A stretch of DNA of 64,000 nt from Halobacteriovorax sp. HLS. GTDB lineage: Bacteria > Bdellovibrionota > Bacteriovoracia > Bacteriovoracales > Bacteriovoracaceae. Positions 9,350 through 16,362 of this stretch are shown piece by piece. Every line of letters begins with the position of its first letter. Within the stretch, counting starts at the first letter, position 1. Under the pieces are notes generated by a model, which worked only from the letters and a program-made list of their open reading frames with translations, was not told the DNA's origin and ran no database searches. A program made the position numbers and the translations under genes. Location: the NCBI RefSeq assembly GCF_004006665.1, contig NZ_QOCL01000001.1, positions 124,001 through 188,000 of the forward strand, given 5' to 3'.

Positions 9350-10266
9350 TGCAATTTGAAACAAATTTCGAAAACAAGCCCCTTCTAGAGAAGAAATTAG
9401 AATTACTTAACAATATTCTTGTAAACTTCTGCGAGCAAAAAAAAACTTTGAAAAATGAAGTAAAAACTAGTTATCACGAAGAGGAGATATCTTTTTTCAC
9501 TTCCAATAACAAGCTTGAAAAAGACTTCGCCAAAGTGCTCCCTGCTTCATGGTTACAACCGAGCAGAAAAAGAACTCATTCCATTTATATATTTAACCCA
9601 GAAGACTATGGTTTTACAATTTCTGATTGGCAGTTTGAAACCTCTCAGGATTGTTTCTTAGATAGCACTCAAAAGTCCGCTCTTCAACGTGACTTTATTT
9701 CTCATGAGTTGAATGATCAAGAGACGATACTTATTTGCCATAATTCGATGGACGATGGCCTTAATAACTTTCTAAGATGGTTCTTACCTCGCAGACTATT
9801 AAAGAAAGGTACACTAGTCTTTCATTCATCATGTGTAATAGAAAATGGACAGGCAAAGGTCTTCCTTGGTCATTCAGGTGCTGGAAAAAGTACAATGGTC
9901 TCACTTAGAGAAGGTAGAGAACATCTTAGTGACGATATGAATCTTATTACCATAGAAAATGACAAAATCTTTATTCAAGCTGGCGCCATAGGTGGCTTAT
10001 TTTTTGACAAGGTAGATTACTCTAAGAAATACCCCGTTTCATCATTTTCATGGCTAGTACAAGATTCTCTGTTTTCATCACAAAAGCTTACTCCAACCAA
10101 GGCCTACACCAGGGCATTGGCTTCTGTATCCAATATTTTTTGGGATACATTAGAAGTGTCAGAAACTAATAAAGTAATGAAACTCGTGAAAAGTATAACG
10201 GCAGCTTGTCCTTTCTACTCACTTCACTTCAAGAAAGACCCAGAGGTTTGGAAATATGTGGAATAA
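9349..10266 (+). CDS. HprK-like kinase of RiPP-type cluster
   Basis: 305 residues. The C-terminal half carries an HPr-kinase-like nucleotide fold: FHSSCVIENG (158-167), P-loop FLGHSGAGKST (172-182) and HLSDD (192-196), matching the family pattern GxSGxGKS...LxxDD. The N-terminal 150 residues are not recognised, and the usual HPr-binding partner system is not present here. HprK-like proteins next to PqqD-family proteins occur in peptide-modification loci. In paeninodin-type lasso clusters such a kinase phosphorylates the C-terminal Ser of the precursor, and the precursor encoded just upstream ends in Ser. The gene starts within the precursor stop codon and overlaps the next gene by 11 bp, so the three are translationally coupled. 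Substrate is inferred, not shown. Confidence 0.8.
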   Translation: MQFETNFENKPLLEKKLELLNNILVNFCEQKKTLKNEVKTSYHEEEISFFTSNNKLEKDFAKVLPASWLQPSRKRTHSIYIFNPEDYGFTISDWQFETSQDCFLDSTQKSALQRDFISHELNDQETILICHNSMDDGLNNFLRWFLPRRLLKKGTLVFHSSCVIENGQAKVFLGHSGAGKSTMVSLREGREHLSDDMNLITIENDKIFIQAGAIGGLFFDKVDYSKKYPVSSFSWLVQDSLFSSQKLTPTKAYTRALASVSNIFWDTLEVSETNKVMKLVKSITAACPFYSLHFKKDPEVWKYVE

Positions 10267-10534
10267 AGATACAAAATTCAAAATAACGAACCAACTTCCA
10301 GCTAACCAAATTGGTGATGACTATATTTTACTTGATGCAAAAGCAACAAAAACTCACGAATTAAATGAAATAGGAAAGATTATCTGGACACAACTCCAAT
10401 CACCCAAGAGCATAAAAGAGTTATCAACGTCTCTTCAAGACACTTTTGATATAGACAGAGAAACTTTAGAAAATGACATTACCGACTTTGTTGGAAAATT
10501 AGAGCAACTAAAGCTCATCTCAATCGATGAATAA
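10256..10534 (+). CDS. PqqD-like peptide recognition protein (first copy)
   Basis: 92 residues with the PqqD fold pattern: DDYILLDAKATKTHELNEIGKIIW, then LQDTFDIDRETLENDITDFVGKLEQLKLI. PqqD-like proteins are RiPP recognition elements; they bind the leader of a precursor peptide and present it to a modifying enzyme. The gene overlaps the HprK-like gene upstream by 11 bp and the S26 peptidase downstream by 8 bp. It most likely binds the YxxPxI leader encoded at 9152. A second PqqD copy lies at 11856, next to the radical SAM gene. Confidence 0.88.
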   Translation: MWNKDTKFKITNQLPANQIGDDYILLDAKATKTHELNEIGKIIWTQLQSPKSIKELSTSLQDTFDIDRETLENDITDFVGKLEQLKLISIDE

Positions 10535-10952
10535 TTTTGAAATTAAAATTCAAGGCGATAGCATGTTTCCACTCATACTGAGTGACGACATACTTATTGT
10601 GGAACAAACTTCTAGCTATAATATTGGAGATATTATTATTTTCAGAGATGAAATGAAAGTCTACATAGCTCATCGAATTATTTCGCTCTCTCCCTTAAGA
10701 ACAAAGGGAGATTTTTCAGTATTGAGCGAGATAGTAACTCATGAAACAATATTTGGCAGAGTGAGCGCGATAAAAAAAAATAAATCCGAAGTTTCCCTTT
10801 ATGGAAAAGGTCTACCGATGAGACTCTTTGCAGAGATTTCTAAGATGCGACTAAAAGGACCTTTTTTAAGAAAGATCTCACTACTTTTACTTCATGTCAT
10901 TACGACGATCTTTCTTTTAATTTATTCAAGGCCCAGAAGAGATCATATTTAA
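10527..10952 (+). CDS. S26-family peptidase, ER/archaeal-like Ser-His type, membrane-anchored
   Basis: 141 residues. QGDSMFPLI carries the nucleophile Ser12, then NIGDIIIFRD, YIAHRII with His49, and TKGD at 59-62. In ER and archaeal signal peptidases (S26B) a His in HRV/HRI replaces the bacterial Lys base, and that arrangement is seen here. The C-terminal part (about 118-138) is one hydrophobic segment followed by a basic end. The protein is far smaller than LepB and is unlikely to be the general signal peptidase. Its place in the operon suggests leader removal or processing of the neighbouring peptide or protease. The 3' end overlaps the antisense nucleotidyltransferase gene by 53 bp. Confidence 0.75.
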   Translation: MNNFEIKIQGDSMFPLILSDDILIVEQTSSYNIGDIIIFRDEMKVYIAHRIISLSPLRTKGDFSVLSEIVTHETIFGRVSAIKKNKSEVSLYGKGLPMRLFAEISKMRLKGPFLRKISLLLLHVITTIFLLIYSRPRRDHI

Positions 10953-11799
10953 GAGACAGGAAAAGACTGTCTTTACTAAGATGTTTTATCAAAAAATACC
11001 TCAATCCTGACTGATGAACTTTCCATAATGTAATATGAGTGAAGAGATAGCTGTAGATGATAGTCGAGAATTGGAAGTTAATTTGTGTTTTAAAAAACTT
11101 GTTCAAACAATAGGAAACCATTTTTAAAGAGTTTACAACTTTGAGCTCTTTGGCCCTAGAATAGAGATTCGAATAATTTAGTTTCGTATTTTCAATATGA
11201 AGAAAGTAAATATCAAACAACCAAAATAGTTTTAAGAAAGTATGAGAAAAAGCGAGATGCGAACATAGGTATAAGAAGTGATCTTCATCACTTAGAGTAT
11301 CATAGTACTCATCAAGCTTAACTCTATTCCACTTCTGAAAATCATGATGATAGAGAAGCTTAGTGTGAACTTCGACATTTATTTCAACGGCCTCAGTGTT
11401 TTTTGTAAATTCAATCTTAAATTCGTTCGCAAACCACTTAGATGTCTTTTGAATGGTAAAGCCACGAGATAAAAGGACCTTCTTCACTGTAGCTAAATCC
11501 TGGGGGTCTACGAGAAGATCACAATCGGACATAAACCTAGATCCAATATCAGCATAAATAGTTTTAAGCAGAGCAATACCTTTTAAAATGCAGACTCTTG
11601 AGCTTAGCTGCTCTTTTGAAAAACATTCTCCAAGCTTACTAACTTCATTTAGAAGACAATCATTAAAATGCCATTGTCTTTTCCAGGCGCTTTTATAAGT
11701 ATTCAATGAGAATTTTGCAAAAAGAAGCCCTTCTATATGATTTTCTAATGCATCTTCTTTAGAAAAGTGAAATTCAAATATTGGCAATAGGTCTTTCAT
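10900..11799 (-). CDS. Nucleotidyltransferase-fold protein (NTP_transf_5-like)
   Basis: 299 residues from ATG 11799; a GTG start at 11826 is possible but would lie upstream of the promoter. The centre has VCILKGIALLKTIYADIGSRFMSDCDLLVDPQDL, the pattern of the NTP_transf_5 family (LKG...Y...R...D-x-D-LLV), with the two Asp as the expected metal ligands. The rest is helical and poorly conserved. Relatives occur in lasso and other RiPP clusters with HprK-like kinases, where some extend phosphate groups on the peptide. Transcription appears to start at the ATG itself: TATAAT on the minus strand at 11811-11806 ends 6 nt before it, and no Shine-Dalgarno is seen. It is convergent with the S26 gene and divergent from the second PqqD. 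Confidence 0.75.
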   Translation of the reverse strand: MKDLLPIFEFHFSKEDALENHIEGLLFAKFSLNTYKSAWKRQWHFNDCLLNEVSKLGECFSKEQLSSRVCILKGIALLKTIYADIGSRFMSDCDLLVDPQDLATVKKVLLSRGFTIQKTSKWFANEFKIEFTKNTEAVEINVEVHTKLLYHHDFQKWNRVKLDEYYDTLSDEDHFLYLCSHLAFSHTFLKLFWLFDIYFLHIENTKLNYSNLYSRAKELKVVNSLKMVSYCLNKFFKTQINFQFSTIIYSYLFTHITLWKVHQSGLRYFLIKHLSKDSLFLSLKYDLFWALNKLKERSS

Positions 11800-11805
11800 T
11801 TGAAT

Positions 11806-11814
11806 ATTATAACA
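11806..11814 (-). promoter_or_regulatory. Promoter of nucleotidyltransferase gene (leaderless)
   Basis: On the minus strand TGTTATAAT is an extended -10 element whose TATAAT ends 6 nt before the ATG at 11799. A start about 7 nt downstream would fall on the A of the start codon. No convincing -35 was found, which is usual with an extended -10. Confidence 0.6.
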
Positions 11815-11819
11815 TTGTC

Positions 11820-11849
11820 TTGTCACATAACACTATTTTTACCTATAAT
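11820..11849 (+). promoter_or_regulatory. Promoter of second PqqD/radical SAM operon (leaderless)
   Basis: TTGTCA at 11820-11825 and TATAAT at 11844-11849 are separated by 18 bp, a near-consensus sigma-70 promoter. The -10 ends 6 nt before ATG 11856, so the expected start site is the start codon itself and no Shine-Dalgarno is present. It lies back to back with the promoter of the minus-strand gene. Confidence 0.7.
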
Positions 11850-11855
11850 TATTGT

Positions 11856-12119
11856 ATGAACAGTCTTAGAAAAACTAAATTTCTCTCGTGGAAAAAATCT
11901 CCTACCCACACTCTAATTATAGACTCACGTTCTAAAAAGCAAATCCACAGATTAAATGAAGTTGGATCATTCCTATGGGAATCAATCGATAAAGTTCAAT
12001 CATGTGAAGAGTTACTTCAACTATTAACTTCAGAGTATGATATTGACAATGAGCAAGCGAAGCAGGATATCGAGATTTTTATTACAGACTTAAATGAAAA
12101 AGGACTTCTTGGTGGATAA
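11856..12119 (+). CDS. PqqD-like peptide recognition protein (second copy)
   Basis: 87 residues from ATG 11856 (a longer frame from 11781 would run through the promoter and is rejected). The pattern is that of PqqD: HTLIIDSRSKKQIHRLNEVGSFLWESI, then LLTSEYDIDNEQAKQDIEIFITDLNEKGLL. It is clearly related to the copy at 10256 but diverged. The radical SAM gene starts inside its last codons, so the pair is coupled. Radical SAM RiPP enzymes with no built-in recognition domain commonly work with a stand-alone PqqD, which is the likely role here. Confidence 0.85.
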   Translation: MNSLRKTKFLSWKKSPTHTLIIDSRSKKQIHRLNEVGSFLWESIDKVQSCEELLQLLTSEYDIDNEQAKQDIEIFITDLNEKGLLGG

Positions 12120-13170
12120 GAAAGATCAAATCATTCAATCATCGTTAGTTAAAGAAACTTTTAAAGAGGCATTTAGAACGAGCACTCCCCTGCTGACAAC
12201 TATCGAGATAACTCAAAGTTGTAATTTTAAATGTACTCATTGCTATAATTATGATCGATCAAGTGCACCCCCTAAAGATCTTATAGAAGATTCGCTTAAA
12301 GATTCAGAAATCATACAATTAATAAAGCAAATATCAGATCTTGGTGGATTATATTTAAATTTATCTGGTGGAGAGGTCCTTACGCATCCATCCTTGGGTC
12401 GATTCATCTCTTATGCAAAAGAGCTAAATCTCCTTGTTAAGATCAAAACTAATGGAGCTCTTCTTACGCAGAAAAAAGTACAAGAACTCTACGATCAAGG
12501 CCTTGACGGTTTAGACCTAAGCCTATACGGAAGCAATGAAAAGACATACAAAGATTTTACAAATTCTTCAAATTTCTCAAACGTTCTAAGCTCTCTAAAG
12601 AGCTCTAAAGAAATTGGTCTTGATGTACATGCGAGTATTATACTTCATCGTAATAATGTTAATGAGCTTGATGAGATGATTAAGATATGTGAAGACTTAA
12701 AGATACCATTTCAAATTTCGTACGAAGTTACCAAGAGATATGATGATACAGAGAACTCTAGAGACCAGGAAATAACCATTGAACAGTTTGAAGCCCTTCT
12801 ACAGGGAAAGCACTCTGATCGCTTTATGAGTTATAATACTGATAATAGTTTTCAATGTTCATGTGCACGAAGCGTTTGCGGAATAAGCTCTAGTGGGGAT
12901 GTTCTACCTTGTGTTGGTGCCCCAATAAAGTCTGGAAATATAAGAAATCAATCTTTATCAGAAATTTGGAAAAATTCTGATGAACTTAATAAAATAAGAC
13001 AGATCAAGAAAGATGATTTTAAAGAATGTGTTATTTGTGATGTTAAAGACTTCTGCACTCGCAGTAGCGGCAGTATTTTTATAAACACTGGAAACTATTT
13101 AGGCTGTGAAGAAATGACTTATAAACAAGCATCTCTTCGTAAGAAATACTATAAAACTAGTACTGACTAA
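12112..13170 (+). CDS. Radical SAM/SPASM peptide-modifying enzyme
   Basis: About 352 residues. GTG 12112 has AAGGA 7 nt upstream; the in-frame ATG 12094 lacks a ribosome site but cannot be excluded (six residues more). Near the N-terminus TQSCNFKCTHCYNY carries the CxxxCxxC motif for the 4Fe-4S/SAM cluster, followed by LYLNLSGGEVLTHP, the GGE motif. The C-terminal quarter is a SPASM domain: CSCARSVCGISSSGDVLPCVG, NIRNQSLSEIW and ECVICDVKDFC. SPASM enzymes install thioether or C-C links in peptides, or act as dehydrogenases. With the PqqD partner and the Cys-containing precursor nearby, a thioether link is plausible but unproved. The 3' end overlaps the convergent permease gene by 14 bp. Confidence 0.88.
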   Translation: MDKKDQIIQSSLVKETFKEAFRTSTPLLTTIEITQSCNFKCTHCYNYDRSSAPPKDLIEDSLKDSEIIQLIKQISDLGGLYLNLSGGEVLTHPSLGRFISYAKELNLLVKIKTNGALLTQKKVQELYDQGLDGLDLSLYGSNEKTYKDFTNSSNFSNVLSSLKSSKEIGLDVHASIILHRNNVNELDEMIKICEDLKIPFQISYEVTKRYDDTENSRDQEITIEQFEALLQGKHSDRFMSYNTDNSFQCSCARSVCGISSSGDVLPCVGAPIKSGNIRNQSLSEIWKNSDELNKIRQIKKDDFKECVICDVKDFCTRSSGSIFINTGNYLGCEEMTYKQASLRKKYYKTSTD

Positions 13171-13975
13171 TAATCTTTAAAGACCCGTTCTTTCTATAGT
13201 ACCTTATTCCTAGTGCAAAAAGTTTCCTTCCAATTAAAAAGACAATTCCCCACAGAGCTAAAAAAGCAATAGTTCGTAAGAAATCTTTATTTGTTAAAGC
13301 TCCACGATTAAGCAATCGAGAACTCTCGAGCATCAAAGTAAATGGAGAAAATGCTCTAAAAGCAGAAGCTAACCATTCAGGCAACACACTAAGAGGAAAG
13401 AAGCTTCCAGCACTTATAGCAACGAAAGTGTTTAGATAACCTATGGCCCCTGCACCTCTTCCAAAAAAAAGAAGTAAACAACTTAAACAAAGACCAAGTC
13501 CTAAGAATACAAAAATTGATACGATTTGAAGAAGGACAATTTTTACTAAAGATATAATTTCAAAATTCAGCCCAAAAATTGTTATGCTAAATAGTAACGT
13601 CAACAAAACCCTTTTTAAAGTTTGAACCAAATTCCAACTACTAAAAATCAAAATCAACTTATTAAGACCTATGGGTAAGCCGATATATACTAAGAAAGTG
13701 CCTTCCATTATTGAACTTTTCAATTTTTGATAAGGAGCATCTAAAAAGTACAATGGCAACATCATAAATATTTCACCAAAGACTACATAATCAAAGTATC
13801 TTCCTTCAAAAGGATTAGCTTCTTTACTGAGTCCATTATCAAAAGCCGCAGAGATATAATAATAAACTGTGAGACCTACTAAAATGCTAATAACTTCAGC
13901 AAAATGGCTCAACCTTCTTGTATATTGATTCTTAAGACTCACTTGAAACATTTTGAAAATCAAATTAATTAACAA
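13157..13975 (-). CDS. ABC-2 type transporter permease
   Basis: 272 residues with about six hydrophobic segments, for example ISILVGLTVYYYI, VVFGEIFMMLPLYF, IVSIFVFLGLGLCLSCLLLFFG, TFVAISAGSFFPLSVLPEWL and FLALWGIVFLIG. The SAGSFFPLSVLPEWL stretch before the last segments is typical of ABC-2 permeases. The gene overlaps the ATPase gene by 11 bp, so the two make one transporter, normally as a 2+2 complex. ABC-2 systems are mainly exporters. The substrate is unknown; convergent placement against the radical SAM gene makes the peptide product one candidate, but the operon partners differ. Confidence 0.82.
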   Translation of the reverse strand: MLINLIFKMFQVSLKNQYTRRLSHFAEVISILVGLTVYYYISAAFDNGLSKEANPFEGRYFDYVVFGEIFMMLPLYFLDAPYQKLKSSIMEGTFLVYIGLPIGLNKLILIFSSWNLVQTLKRVLLTLLFSITIFGLNFEIISLVKIVLLQIVSIFVFLGLGLCLSCLLLFFGRGAGAIGYLNTFVAISAGSFFPLSVLPEWLASAFRAFSPFTLMLESSRLLNRGALTNKDFLRTIAFLALWGIVFLIGRKLFALGIRYYRKNGSLKIISQY

Positions 13976-14615
13976 GCTTCCCTCCTTCTAACGAGTATTC
14001 GACAATATCAAATGTCTCGCGAAAGCTCTGTGGATGGTGAGTGCTAAAGATAAGTATTGAGTCTTTAAACTCTTCGTTGAGCAGAAGTAGTAATCTTTTA
14101 CGTGTTTCAATATCAAAACTCTTAAAACACTCATCAAAAATAATGACTAATGGTTCAACTAAAGTCATTATAAAAAGTGAAAGAACACGCTTCATACCTT
14201 GAGAACAATGATGAAAGGAGGATTCAATGGCCTCTCGAAATATGGGAATCTCACTCCATTTCAAAATTCTATTCTCTAACTTTTGAGAAGAAATATTCAA
14301 AATCTCTGCAAAGTATTTAATATTATCAAGCCCTGTGAGTCTTGGATAAATCACTTCATCTTGCGAGGCTATAAAAATGATCTTCGATTTCAATTCAGTA
14401 AAAGTCAAAGAGTTGAAATTTTGATTTTCGATAATTAGCTCAGAATGAGAGCACAAGAAATGACCACTTATAATTTTTAGAAATGTCGTCTTACCTACTC
14501 CGTTTTTACCTGTGATAATAATTCTTTGTCCTGATACAAATGAAAACTCACAATCACGAAGAACGATTTTTTCTTGGAAAGACTTAGAAATATTTTTGCC
14601 ACTAAATTGAAACAT
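13965..14615 (-). CDS. ABC transporter ATP-binding protein
   Basis: 216 residues, a minimal ATPase. Walker A is ITGKNGVGKTT, the signature is an unusual CSQGMKR in place of LSGGQ, Walker B with catalytic Glu is LVIIFDECF, and the switch His is in FSTHH. The short length and heme- or antibiotic-export-like layout fit an ABC-2 partner. It is coupled to the permease downstream by an 11 bp overlap and follows the NlpC/P60-like gene at 19 bp. No Shine-Dalgarno is visible in the AT-rich sequence before the ATG; GATAAT and TAATAT lie 6-8 nt upstream, so an internal promoter with a leaderless mRNA is possible. Confidence 0.85.
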   Translation of the reverse strand: MFQFSGKNISKSFQEKIVLRDCEFSFVSGQRIIITGKNGVGKTTFLKIISGHFLCSHSELIIENQNFNSLTFTELKSKIIFIASQDEVIYPRLTGLDNIKYFAEILNISSQKLENRILKWSEIPIFREAIESSFHHCSQGMKRVLSLFIMTLVEPLVIIFDECFKSFDIETRKRLLLLLNEEFKDSILIFSTHHPQSFRETFDIVEYSLEGGKLVN

Positions 14616-14634
14616 TAATTTATATTATCAAAGT

Positions 14635-15201
14635 TTAGTAAAAACTAATACAACGAATTTCTACTCTCTTATTCTTCTTTATTTCAGAAGACCAAATATA
14701 GCCTTCTATAATACTATCTCTAACTAATAAGTACATTATACCAATACCGATACCACTGGCACCGTCTTGTCTTGAGTCTTGATCATGAGGTAGCTTCGAA
14801 GAGTCTAGAACTTTTATTGCCCAAAGCCCCTCTTTAATTTCTACAGGACTATCCAAAGCAACAGCAATATGTCCAGAGTCTCCACTTTTAGGAATCTTCT
14901 GCTTTTTCCAAACCAAACACTGCCCAGGGGTGAGTTGATCAATTCTTTGATGCCATTTAATTGGTATTGTTTCTTCTTCAGTTAAAGCGAAGTAATCTGC
15001 TGCTTTTAAACTTTCTCTATTACCTTTTATTTGTGCATAATAGTTCTTAGAGCATAAAAGTAATAAAGAGCTTATAAGCCCAGAACAGTCACACTCGTAG
15101 TGGCCATTCAAGTCTTCAAATAAAGCACCTCTTTTGAAGCTCGTCTTCACAAGACTTAACAAAAGCTCATCAATTTTTTGTAAAAAAGTATCAATATACA
15201 T
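14635..15201 (-). CDS. NlpC/P60-like papain-fold protein, cytoplasmic
   Basis: 188 residues. YECDCSGLISSLL (about 37-49) is the DCSG motif holding the catalytic Cys of NlpC/P60 enzymes. LTPGQCLVWKK and GDSGHIAVAL supply the conserved PGD-like turn and the catalytic His, and KVLDSSKLPHDQDSR resembles the third conserved block. There is no signal peptide, so it acts in the cytoplasm or is not classically exported. NlpC/P60 enzymes usually cut peptide amides such as muropeptides. The ATG shares its A with the stop codon of the nitroreductase gene, so it is coupled to it. A role in peptide processing for the nearby RiPP-like locus is possible but only inferred from position. Confidence 0.65.
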   Translation of the reverse strand: MYIDTFLQKIDELLLSLVKTSFKRGALFEDLNGHYECDCSGLISSLLLLCSKNYYAQIKGNRESLKAADYFALTEEETIPIKWHQRIDQLTPGQCLVWKKQKIPKSGDSGHIAVALDSPVEIKEGLWAIKVLDSSKLPHDQDSRQDGASGIGIGIMYLLVRDSIIEGYIWSSEIKKNKRVEIRCISFY

Positions 15202-15968
15202 TAAACAATATGAATAAATTTTTCTTTCGCAAATCGTATTTGCGGTCCATACACACCATTTTCGGCCCTTTTACCGATGCTAATGACCATAACAAAGTGA
15301 GATCCACTTCCTAGACCTAAGAGCTCTTTAATACGCTTAGAATCTGCTCCCTCCATTGGACAAGAGTCATATCCTAAAGCTCTAGCAGAAAGCATAATAT
15401 TTTCACAGGCCAAAGCTGTAGACTTCACTGCCCAAGTTCTCATTTGACCATGAGATACTGGCTCTCTGGGTGTAACCTTACTCATTCCCACAAAGAATAG
15501 TCCTACGCGCTTAAGTAGACCAAACAGCCCTAACGGACCTTGTGAATAGGCCAGAGGAACTAACTTTGAATAATAGGTTTTAGCTGCAGCAGGAGTTCCT
15601 TCTGTATTTTCAAGTAGTTGAACCATTTCCTGTGCATTATCTTTCCAAGTGTCTGTTCTGGCGATACAAACAATTAGCTCCTGAGCAGTCTTTGCTGCTG
15701 GCTGGGAAAGACACGCCTCAACCAGCGCCTGCTTCTTCTCGCTAGACTTAACCCAAAAGAAAGACCAAGGCTGTAAGTTTGATGAATTAGGGGCCAAAAG
15801 AGCAGATTCTAAAATAGTATTCATATCCTCTTCTTTAACTGGAGTATCATCAAAGACACGGACACTTCTTCTAGAGTGTAGAACACTAAAAAAGTCCTTA
15901 TGATCCAAAATAGAAGTATCTTCTCTATGACCAGTATCAGGTATATCCGTAAAAATATTATCACTCAT
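15201..15968 (-). CDS. Nitroreductase-family flavoprotein
   Basis: 255 residues from ATG 15968, which has AAAGGGA at good distance; a longer frame to 15995 would translate through that ribosome site. FFSVLHSRRSVRVFDDTPV and LLAPNSSNLQPWSFFWV are the N-terminal FMN-binding blocks of the family, and the C-terminal part has ALGYDSCPMEG and HFVMVISIGKR. Members are FMN enzymes that reduce nitro groups, quinones or enones with NAD(P)H, and some act as dehydrogenases on peptides. First gene of a four-gene minus-strand operon with the NlpC/P60-like protein and the ABC-2 transporter. Substrate unknown. Confidence 0.85.
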   Translation of the reverse strand: MSDNIFTDIPDTGHREDTSILDHKDFFSVLHSRRSVRVFDDTPVKEEDMNTILESALLAPNSSNLQPWSFFWVKSSEKKQALVEACLSQPAAKTAQELIVCIARTDTWKDNAQEMVQLLENTEGTPAAAKTYYSKLVPLAYSQGPLGLFGLLKRVGLFFVGMSKVTPREPVSHGQMRTWAVKSTALACENIMLSARALGYDSCPMEGADSKRIKELLGLGSGSHFVMVISIGKRAENGVYGPQIRFAKEKFIHIV

Positions 15969-16014
15969 TTGAATTTCCCTTTCATTTAGTTCCATAAATG
16001 TTTAATGTAGGTCT

Positions 16015-16359
16015 ATGAAAAACCTACTTATCTGTCTCACATTCTTATTGAGTTTTCAATCCTTTGCAAACGATAAACTCTTATGTTCAAGCTACTACCT
16101 ATTTAAGTATAAAGATATGATTCCTGCTACAGAAGTTGATAAAGTAAAGCACTGTTCATTTTCATGTATTTTAGCTATGAAATGTACAAGGGTCGAGTCA
16201 TACACAGTTGGGTATATAAAAGAGTTTGCTGATCTTCTTGGTATGGGAGAACCCGATTGGGCAGATATCGAGGCCAATAAAAAAGGAATTAAACTATCTA
16301 AAAGACTTAGAAACTTCAATCAATGTCTACCTAAGTGCCGCGAGCTTTATCCAAGATAA
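16015..16359 (+). CDS. Small secreted Cys-rich protein
   Basis: 114 residues with signal peptide 1-18 (LLICLTFLLSFQSFA-ND). Mature protein has KHCSFSC, LAMKC, a central GYIKEFADLLGMGEPDWADIEANKKGI, and NQCLPKC near the end, so six or seven Cys that could form disulfides in the periplasm. The arrangement HC..SC / KE..D / D..AN..G / C...C resembles a short conserved module that I have seen at the ends of some large repeat (RHS-like) proteins, but I cannot name it. It is 3 bp upstream of the MFS gene and probably co-transcribed. Function unknown. Confidence 0.6.
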   Translation: MKNLLICLTFLLSFQSFANDKLLCSSYYLFKYKDMIPATEVDKVKHCSFSCILAMKCTRVESYTVGYIKEFADLLGMGEPDWADIEANKKGIKLSKRLRNFNQCLPKCRELYPR

Positions 16360-16362
16360 TTT

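Noticed and set aside
12094-12111. ATG start of the radical SAM gene
   Set aside because: No ribosome site precedes it; GTG 12112 has AAGGA at 7 nt. The choice is not certain.
9349-13170. Lasso peptide cluster
   Set aside because: No asparagine-synthase-like cyclase and no transglutaminase-like leader peptidase are present, so the standard lasso set is incomplete.
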